From an uncultured Eubacteriales bacterium (GTDB taxonomy: Bacteria > Bacillota > Clostridia > TANB77 > CAG-508): a DNA stretch of 64,000 bases. Each line of letters begins with the position of its first letter. Within the stretch, counting starts at the first letter, position 1. The stretch is taken from positions 169,908 to 233,907 of the forward strand of contig CABUJR010000001.1 of assembly GCA_902492015.1 (NCBI GenBank), given 5' to 3'. The translations under genes were made by a program, and so were the position numbers. Under the pieces are notes generated by a model that saw nothing but the letters and a program-made list of their open reading frames with translations, had not been told where the DNA came from and made no database searches. Shown here piece after piece: positions 37,901 through 46,800 of the stretch.

Positions 37901-40254
37901 GATGTAGTAATTGTTCCTACAGAATTATAATTTGAAGTACTGTTTACTGCTACAAGTCCTGTTGGAGCTGAATAATTAATTGGTAATTCAGTATATCCAT
38001 TATTATCATAATTTGTAGCTTCACTATTTGTATATCTTAATTTTATAATATCTGATTTTGCTGGTGTATATAAATCTACTTTTACATCTGCATTAATTAC
38101 TATATTTGTACCATTTGTAAGTACACCAGAATTTATTCCTTCTTGTTTACCATCAACTGTAACTCTTATTATTCTTCCATCAACTTCTGTATTTATGATA
38201 TCTAATCCTTCACCATAAAGTACACTTGCATTTGTTACTACTAAGTTTTGAACATATTCTGGTAATTCTATTTCAAAAACTGAATTTCCATAAATATCTG
38301 ATACATCAGTAGCATTGTTTAATTCAATTCTTAATTCAACATCGTTATTTGCAAGTGTTGAAATATTTGATTTATCTATAACTAAACTTGCTTTTGTTGT
38401 TGTATCTAATAAATTTGTTGTAACTTCTACTGTTCCTACATCAACTCTTGTTTCAACATATTCATATTCTGCTGACATTGCTGAAGTTGTCTTAATTGAT
38501 GATAAATTAGCAAAACTTGCTTTATCAATAGATGTGTTTGTATAAGCTTTTACATTATTAATTACTAAGTTTCCTTCACCTACTGGTTTTGTAAATTCAA
38601 AAACCAATTTTGAAGGTTTGTTTTCAAAACTTACTACTATGTTTCCTTCTTCATTTACTTCTGTTTCATTATTAATTGTAGAAATTAAGTTTCCAGAAAC
38701 ATCTAAAATTTTAATTTCACCAGCATCACCTAAAACTTTTGTAAATTCTTCTTTATTAATTAAAATTTGTTTATAATATAAATCATTATTTTCTAAAGTG
38801 TTTCCATTTTTATCTACATAAAGATTTTCTTTATCTTCAATTCTTATATTTCTAATAATATCTTTATAAGAAATATTTGCTACAGTTTTAGAAATTAATT
38901 CAATTTCATATTTTCCACTATTATTATAGTTTGAATATGTATAAGCTTTTGAAACATCTGGTGTTTCATTTTCTATATTTAAAGATACTATATTACCTGT
39001 TTGTCCTTGAAGGACATATTCAAAATTGTTGCTATTTGTTATTAAATTAGAATTTTCTTCTTCAACTACACCGCTAAACATTGTTACTTTAGCTTCTATA
39101 TTAGAATTGATAGTAATTTCATCTACTGCTTTTGCACCTTCAAAAGTATAAGTAATTAAATATTCATCAATACCTGAACCACTAAAGTATCTATCTTCTT
39201 TAACAATTTCTTTATTTGCATCTTTTAAGTATTCATCTTCGAATTCATTTACTTCAACATTTTTCTTTTCATTAGTAACTTTTAATATTACTTTATTTTC
39301 ATCTGGATTATAAGTCCAGTTATTTTCATTAAAACTTAAATTTCCAACTGTTTCTCCATTAGTTCCTGAAGTAGAATTTGCAACTACTGTAACATTTGAT
39401 GGTTTTACTCCATCAAAATTTGGTACATCAATTACAACTTCTGACTCTTTTATTGGTAAAGTGTTTTTATCTGTACTTGTATCAACTTTTACTAAAGTTT
39501 GTAAAATAACTCCTCTACCAAAATCTATATATTTTGTAGCTTCACTAGATAATTTTACTTCTCTTTGATCTTTCCAAGAAACATTTAAGTTAATTCTTTT
39601 TGATACTTCTATTTCATCACCATCATCATCAACATATATACCTGAAAAAATTACTGCACAATCTTTTGATAGTTTATTTTCATTTACATACAATTCATTT
39701 TTGTATTTTATCGGTAATGAAAGTTTAACTTCTGAAGAGTTATTAACTTGTTTTAAAGAAATAACATTATCTTCTAAGCTTTGAACATATTCTGGTAATA
39801 CTTCATCATCTATATTTTCTTCAGTTTGTTCTAAAACTTCTTGTGGTTGTTCTTCTACTTCTGAACCTTCTGCTTCTCCAGAAGTTTGATCTGTAACTTC
39901 TGCTTGTACTTCTTCAAAAGTTCCAACTTCAAAGTTTAAACCATTTCCTTCCTCAGTTTCTGCAATTTCTATTTTAGCATCTTTTAGATATCCACTCTCT
40001 TTAACATCTAATTTCATGCCAATAGATAATTCCTCGTTATTTACATCACTAATAACCGAATCTGTTTTATTTTCTTCGGTTCCAAAATATGCTTCAAATT
40101 CGACATTTTCATGCCCAGTATCTGAACTTGATGCAAAAAAGTTTTCTGCAAAGCTTGCTGCATAACTCTTAGTTACAAATGCAAAATTTGCAAAAGTTAG
40201 TGTAAATATTAGGATTATTGCCAACAATTTTTTTAGAATTTTGTTTTTTAGCAT
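34960..40254 (-). CDS. Giant surface protein with DUF11 and SdrD_B-like domains (1764 aa)
   Basis: A secreted protein with a signal peptide ending near AASF (about residue 35) and an acidic low-complexity stretch (EVEEQPQEVLEQTEEN, about 140-160). Repeated DUF11-like beta domains follow, for example ATNAGENKAENINIEFEIP and VKNEGGAVAENVKLTDVIP. An SdrD_B-like carboxypeptidase-regulatory fold follows (LTGTAWLDSNKDGMRTTDE). The C-terminal anchor is SAKTGETF, a membrane helix and KRKGGV. The ATG at 40254 has AGGAGG upstream. It is the paralogue of the gene at 49118 and forms a translationally coupled pair with the gene at 27051. The role is most likely adhesion or surface architecture, by inference from domains. 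Confidence 0.8.
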   Translation of the reverse strand: MLKNKILKKLLAIILIFTLTFANFAFVTKSYAASFAENFFASSSDTGHENVEFEAYFGTEENKTDSVISDVNNEELSIGMKLDVKESGYLKDAKIEIAETEEGNGLNFEVGTFEEVQAEVTDQTSGEAEGSEVEEQPQEVLEQTEENIDDEVLPEYVQSLEDNVISLKQVNNSSEVKLSLPIKYKNELYVNENKLSKDCAVIFSGIYVDDDGDEIEVSKRINLNVSWKDQREVKLSSEATKYIDFGRGVILQTLVKVDTSTDKNTLPIKESEVVIDVPNFDGVKPSNVTVVANSTSGTNGETVGNLSFNENNWTYNPDENKVILKVTNEKKNVEVNEFEDEYLKDANKEIVKEDRYFSGSGIDEYLITYTFEGAKAVDEITINSNIEAKVTMFSGVVEEENSNLITNSNNFEYVLQGQTGNIVSLNIENETPDVSKAYTYSNYNNSGKYEIELISKTVANISYKDIIRNIRIEDKENLYVDKNGNTLENNDLYYKQILINKEEFTKVLGDAGEIKILDVSGNLISTINNETEVNEEGNIVVSFENKPSKLVFEFTKPVGEGNLVINNVKAYTNTSIDKASFANLSSIKTTSAMSAEYEYVETRVDVGTVEVTTNLLDTTTKASLVIDKSNISTLANNDVELRIELNNATDVSDIYGNSVFEIELPEYVQNLVVTNASVLYGEGLDIINTEVDGRIIRVTVDGKQEGINSGVLTNGTNIVINADVKVDLYTPAKSDIIKLRYTNSEATNYDNNGYTELPINYSAPTGLVAVNSTSNYNSVGTITTSVRQGIKEDLIDIYSEAKAATMEIVVMNNNENTVSNISILGRIPFKGVKDIETGEDLGTTLDTKLIGPIVSDERNGAAFNIYYSENGEANNDLNNSENGWTMNPENFENIKSYLIVPQDENYEMQETQILRFTYQYEIPENLTHNENIYGTFLAYYTNNSDIAKTDEKATPDKIGLTTGEGPELNLEVSLDKENVTEYEEVKAKIIATNAGENKAENINIEFEIPKYAEYVSAESDNENLNITSENGIVKANINELEKEEKVEFTVTLKAGKLPSLEDYYRGTEGFGVYDGKYMIKLQDEEGNIIKEEEITKVPDIYLESKASISAKDLGATLTAEGNKAKITKSDFSISIENKSEIDEELETQKAGDEVNFSIQVENLTSEVKKNVVVTQVLPKEFSYVKSAIIGYAEDGVTSIDVAEGKYDETTRTITWNISEMAEDGLVQLRFTARVNELEENLTKLGVETIAKVSANGTDTYESNSLVTQIGRPVLVVNQITENTDTYIKEGDTVKYVFTVKNEGGAVAENVKLTDVIPDGIAVRKVSYITDGIVGNKKVSSSREVTVMANVQPNEELVVNVEAVAANLGGVQEKTVTNFATVASSEVEEQTTNSITHIVEASEKSIAASQLQSSSSSASQGNGNIEKTYKLTGTAWLDSNKDGMRTTDEQLLSGIIVRLVDSQTGAIQTSVTTDVNGTYTFSGVTNGDYLVIFDYDTVKYTVTAYKKDGVDINVNSDAVTTKLEQDGKTRNGAITEVITISNGSVAGIDIGLVLADKFDLKLDKTITKVTTQSATGTKNDEYDNVTLAKTEIAAKHLYGSVVYVEYAITVSNVGDVAGYAKQIIDYMPEGMTFNSGLEANSGWYTGSDGNLYSTELADRELKAGESATIKLVLTKQVTGENIGLTNNLAEIYEDYNIYGISDINSTPANKAQGENDIGSADVIISAKTGETFIYISVIITTILLGSIVIFIAYNKIVLAKRKGGV

Positions 40255-40816
40255 AATCTTAATTCCTCCTACAACAACAATTTGGCATAGTATCAACTTT
40301 ACTATAATTATATAAGTATATTCTACTCTTTTTTTATAAGTAGTCAATAGAAAAAACCTATGTAACACAAGGATTTCATGTTTTTACTACCATTATTATT
40401 TACGGATTAACTATTTTAGTAAAATCACTCAACGAAATATAAAATTTTCGTTACATAAATCCTTTTATATAAGCCTTTTCCACCAGAAACTATACGTTAT
40501 CTATTATATACCATTATGTAAACTTTTTCAAGGTTTTTTACACTATTTTTTGACTTTTTTTCAAAAAAAATTTAATTTATTATTCCCTATTTTTAATGCT
40601 TTTCTGTCTTTTTTTGTCGAATAGTATATTTTAGTTTTATATTTTTTACTTTTTGAATATTACAATTTTATTTACAAGTCAAATAAATATGCCAAAACTT
40701 ATATTTGCGTAGTAAAAAATAGCTCCATTTAAAGTTATTAACTAAATCTTTGAATTTTAATAAACTTCTTATCATATAAAAAGAAGAGAGTCTAAACTCT
40801 CTTCTTAATTTATGTT
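40255..40816. other. Intergenic region between the two adhesin modules
   Basis: 562 bp of very AT-rich DNA with no gene. It ends, on the side of the gene at 40817, with a terminator (40781-40806). The remainder should hold the promoter of the second module. Short repeats of AAGGATTT occur in opposite orientation near 40369 and 40460, of unknown meaning. Confidence 0.6.
40781..40806 (-). terminator. Terminator of the first adhesin module
   Basis: A perfect 11-bp stem (40781-40791 with 40796-40806), loop of four, T-rich downstream on the minus strand, just after the stop of the gene at 40817. Confidence 0.85.
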
Positions 40817-43800
40817 TTATTTATAACGTCTCTTTTTGATTTTTGTAATTGTTACTTTTGTTACAATTACTACTAAAGCTACTACGGCCACTACAATTAC
40901 TATCACTATGATACTTGTTCTTGCTGTTTCAACTGTGTTAACAATCATTCTTCTATTTCTCATTAAACCTGTTGGAGGTGTTAATGTGATTGTTTCTGTT
41001 GCTGCAGTATCTGATTCAAAAGATGCTGTTATAAATTCTTCACTACCTATTCCAGGATCTGGTTCAGTTGTATTAACATTAGCATTACCTATTGTTGTAG
41101 CAAAGTTTGTTCTTCTACCTGTTAATGTTGTAAATTGTATAATCTCTGCCATATTTTCATAGCTCATATCTTCTGTATCTGCTTCTGCTGATACTACTTT
41201 AGATACTGGTAAGTATACTATACCCATAGAATAACGATAATTTTCAGTATCTGGATCTGTTACTTTTGGTAATAAGAATCTTGCTAAGTCAACATTATTA
41301 ACGTTATTTTTAGTTTGTGCTTCTTCAACACTTGTTTGAACATTTCTTGAATATTCATCATCTTTGATTCTATCATCAACTGATACAACTAAGTTCTTAT
41401 ATTCCATACCTTTAGTATTTGTAAGTACTGCATTAGTTACAACTTCTTCTCCTACTGCGTAATTTTCTTTTGTTTCATTTCTTGAAGCTGATTCATCTGA
41501 TTGACTTCCTGGATTTTCTGTTCTTCCTTCAACAATATCTCTTACTGCTAATACATGACTTACTAGTTCTGATGTTGTAGTTCTTCTCCAATATTTATTT
41601 AGTAATTTATCATCACTTGTTTCTTGTTCAAATTCTAAATCTGTATCAACATAGTCTAATATCTTATCAAATTTCAAACTTGAAATTGTGTCTAAATCAG
41701 TATCTTTACCTGTATAATATGCATATCCTACATATCTACCAAAGTATCCTCCATCTCCTGCTGCTTTATTGTCTGCATCACTCTCATTTGTAATTGTTTT
41801 CTTCATATTTCTGTATAGATCATTATTCTTATCTAATGCATAGGTATCTGCATAAATAATATTTCTTGCTGTTCCTGAAGCTGTGTAATCCTTATCTATA
41901 ATATTTACACCTTTACCATTATATGAATTGATTAAATTAATTGTTGCATCATTTTCTTTGTATCTGATATCATCAAGATTTTCAGTGATTCTATCTACCT
42001 CACTATTATTTTGTGCTTTAAATTTATAGCTAATTTCAATCTTAGAACCTTGTAATATATCATTATCTATTTGTAAGTAAACAAATCCTTGAAGTTCTTC
42101 TGTTGCAAGTCCTGAAAGTAAAGCTGTATAATCATTTGAAATGAACTGTACTAAGTCAAGTCCTATTGATTTTTCCATATCTAAATGGTGAGTAGCTTTT
42201 TCTCCTTCACCTTCTGTATAGAAGAATAAATCTGCTAACACTTCTCCATCTTCTGTTGATATTTTCATTTCATCAATTTCTTTTAATAAGCTTATTTGTG
42301 ATTCAGGTCTATACTCAACACCAAAGTCTACATTTTCAATCTTGAAGTCCCTAGCGTTGTTATCTGCATATTGCATAGCTTCTAGTTCTTTATAATAAAT
42401 TTCATCAGCTATATCTTGAAGATTTCCATTTCCTAAATCAACATTTGTTCTTACAATATATTTTGAAGTTTGCTCTTGTGTTAATTTCTCAGTTTTTACT
42501 AAGAATTCAACAGTTTCAGCATTCATATAAGTATTTTCTGTTAGTGCTTTTAATTGATCTACATCATTTGCTCTAGATAATGGTGTCATTTCTTCATTTC
42601 CATTTGCTACACCTTTTAGAATTTCTGCAAGTTCGTTTGTCATAACTTCTGAGAATCTATTAACTTCTAGTCTTCTAATTTCATCATCTCTAGCATCTGA
42701 TTTATCTGCTACCTCTAATTGTTTAATGATTTCATCAACATCTGTTTCTGTATCACTTAAATCTGTTGTATATTTTGTTGATTTATAATCTTGACCATTA
42801 AAGATTAACATATCTTTTTGAGCTTCGCTATCTGGATTATATGTTGTAGAGTTTTTGTTTTCTTCTACTGTATCACCATAAGTAAATCTTACAACATATC
42901 TACCTGGAACAAATCCTTCAAGTTCATAATTACCATCTGTATCTGTTCTTGTATGTTGAACTTGTTTCCATGTAACATCACTTAAGATTTCCTCATAATA
43001 ATGGATTTGATTATTATTATTTTCATCTTTTACATAGTTACCACTTTCGTCAAGTACTGGTATGTCAACAATTTCAACAAATTCTGCTCTTGCACTTCTA
43101 ACTTTAATATCTTTTTCTTCTGTTTCTGAACCATCTTTGTAGTTAATCTCTACGTTTTGATTCATTTTACCATCATTGTTTTTCTTCTCATTAGGATCAT
43201 AGTTACCATCACCAATATATTGTGTTTCTCCACCTTCTCCTAATGCATCTGTTCTAGAATCGTCCCAAACCATACCAGAAATACTTCTTCTAATATCTGG
43301 TGTGTTTTGAACTTCTACAATAATATTATTTTTATTATATTTTTCTGTTATTATTTCTTTTGTATTTACTGTTGCATCTGCAACAAGTTCAATACCTGTT
43401 TTATATGTCATATCCTCATAGTAGTCTATATTGTCTGCAGATGTTTCGCTTTCAGCATATCCTGCACTACCAGGAATTACTCCTGTACTATCATTTTTAA
43501 TACCAATGTTACCAGCATTTGAGTCCATATCTACAAGTGAAGCTGGTTTTCCATCTGTGTACCAAACTGAGTAAGCATTAACTTGTGCAATATTTTCTGT
43601 ACCTCTACCGAATTTATCTTTAAATGTCATATCTTGAAGTACTGTTTCAGCTATTTTTAAAGATCTCTCTAAAGTTGTTGTCTTTGTAGTAGTTGTTGAA
43701 CCACTTTCTTCTCCTGTTGTTGTTGATCCGTTTTCTTTTTCTTCAGTATTAGTTGTTGCACTTGAAGTTGAAGATTTTGTTTCTTCATAATTTTCATTTG

Positions 43801-46800
43801 TAATGCCTACCTTTAAAGCGTCTTTATCAAGTACATATTTAACATAAATATCTAAGTCTTCTCCCTCATGGATTATCTCATTTTCCATACCTCTAATATA
43901 TACTGTGTTATATCCATCAGCTTCAAAGTTGTTTTTCTTTTCAGAATATGTACCTAAAGCACCTCTAGAAGAAATACTTGATAATGTTAAATCAATTTTA
44001 ACATAGTTTCCTGCAGGATCTTCTTTGTAAATTGGTTTTGCTCCTGCTGCTACTTCTGTAGGATTTTCAATACTATATTTTGTTCCACTAGCTGATGCTC
44101 CAGCTTCGCTTGCTTCTTTAAAGTACCAAGCTTCTGCTATCTTAATTGGCTTATCAACTAGGAATCCTTTATCATCTTTATTCTTTACAACTACTGTATT
44201 TGGAGAACCTACTGTTGGATTTGCATCAGCTACCATATTTCCTTTATTATCAAATTGTATTTGAACAAAGTTCTTATCATATAAATCTAAGACTTCATGT
44301 ATCTTAACATCTAGTTTAGTATCAGTTACAGGAGGATTTTTACCTTCATAATTTACGGTATCATCATCAGTAACTGCCTTGTTGTCAATTGTTATTCTAT
44401 ATGTTACTTCAACATTTAATTCACTCTCACCATGGATACCTTTATATTCTCTAACAGCTTGAGCTTTATATTGTTCAAATCTGTATTTGTAATCTGATTC
44501 ATATAACTCTAAACCATAAGGTTTTGAAATTATATAATTTTGTAAATATGGATTTTGATCTGTAGCTTCCATGTCTCCATTTAAACCATTATTTTGGTTA
44601 TAATTGTATTCCATTTCTTCACCATCAATAGTTGTTTTTACTTTATAAACATCTTTTGTTAATGCAATATCAACATCTTCTCTTAGCTCTAATCCTAAAT
44701 TAATATGTTTTAAGTATTCTGTTTCTGGTTTTTCATTATTTTGTGCTCCACCAAATGCATATAACCATAAGTAGTTAGTTGAATTTGCATCATTTTTATT
44801 TGAAGGAACATTTATAAAGCTTCTTGCTGTCATTAATCTTGAGTTATCTTCCATTAATTGTGAAGTATGTTCAGTCTTATCAAAGACTAATTCATTAGTT
44901 TTATTAAATCCTAAATCATAAGCTACATTATATGAAATATATTCATATTTTGTATTAAATTGTTCTCTTACATCTGTAAATTCAGCTGCATTAGAATCAA
45001 TTAAGTATTCTTGTTCAAAGCTTCCATCGTCTTTTAGATGTTTCTTGCCATCTGTTCCAGCATAGAATTCTGTACTCTTATATATAACACCATCATATTC
45101 GTATTCTATATAATAACTTACATACTTACTATTTGCTGTATAATTTCCGTTTGCATCTTTATTGTCAGCTTTGTCAACACGTTGATATGTTGTATTTAAT
45201 GAGAATCCTGTATCATGATTATATGTACCATACCAGTTTAAGTTCTCATCTCTACCAAATGTATATAAACCATTTTGGTCTGTTTTTGTTGTTCTTAATA
45301 ATGTACCATCTGCTCTATAAAGATGAACAACAACGTCTTTCTTTCTAGCATCTTGGTTAACATTATAATATGCTTGTTTTGTAGCATCAACATTTTTATC
45401 TGTCATAAATCCATCTCTATCAAAGTCTACCCAAACATTACCTGCAATTACTAAGTCTTTCATTCTTACATATTCTTTTGTTTCTTCTTGTTTAGATATG
45501 TTCTCATCATGTTTTGGATTTCTAACTTCTCTGTTGTTATTATTTGTGTTGTTGATGTTAGTTAATATTGTTAAATCAGCTCTGTTCTCTAAATCGTATA
45601 AATACATATTGCTTTCTGTAACTTCTACAGTTACATAGTAAATAATGTATTCACCTGGATTTAAGATTGTTTCATTTCCAATAGTGTATTCATATTTGTT
45701 GTAATTTCTTCCGTTTTCACTAATTGCTGATGGAGCTGAAACATTAACATTTACTTTTCCATCACCATTATATCTTGTACAAACACTACCATCACTATTA
45801 TACATTACAGCTTTAACAGATTTTTGAGTTAAACCAACTTCCATCTTATCTGTTACTTTACTTGTTCTAACTTGAGTTGCTGGTTTTGTACCAGAACTTA
45901 ATGATTTATTTACTGTTGTTGCTTCATTTGTAATTTTAATAGCATATACTAAAGTTTCGTATTTTTCTACTGATACTGGATGCTGTTGCTTATAAGTGTC
46001 TTTATTATTTGGTTCTCTAACTTTATCATTTACATTTCCATCAGATAATGTACTATATTGTTTATTGTCATTCATTCTTGAAGTTTTTAAAGTACCATCA
46101 TTATTTGTAATTAATCCATTGTTTGTAAATGTATTGTTATTATTTTCTTTTTGTATTTTTTCATCATAAGTATAAACATATTTATCAATAAATGTGTTAT
46201 AGTTATTTATTTTGTAGTAATCTTTTGTTTCTGTTCTTATTGGATTATTTTTGATAACATCATATTTATCGTTAACTGTTGAAGTTTGTGCTGTTCCTCT
46301 GTTGATGTTCCTCATTTGTCCAATAAATTTAACACTATTTGTTTCAACCGTTCCTTTTGTATATTCATCTACTGTTAAAGTAACTGTTACTGTTCTAGTA
46401 CCATTTGCAGGAACCATTAAGTTTTTAATTGTGAATTTTCCACCATTTGTACTACTTGTATCTAACTTAGATAGTGTCTCAGAATTGTTTCCTGGAACTC
46501 CCGACCCACTTACAGTAACCTTTAAGTTAGAATATTTTTCAGGTAATGTATCTTCAATATCTACATAAACTTTATCTGGTTCCCAATATGGTGCACCACT
46601 ATAATTTATCTTAGAGTCATATTTATTTGTTGTATTATAAACTATTATCTTATATGTAATAGTATCTCCATATTCTGCGTATACTGGATTAGCTTTTTTA
46701 GCATCTTCTGTTACACCTTTTGTTATAGATCTTTGATCTGTTGCTTTTAAGGTTGTATCTATACTGCTAATTCCAATATTGTCTTGATTATGTTCTACAT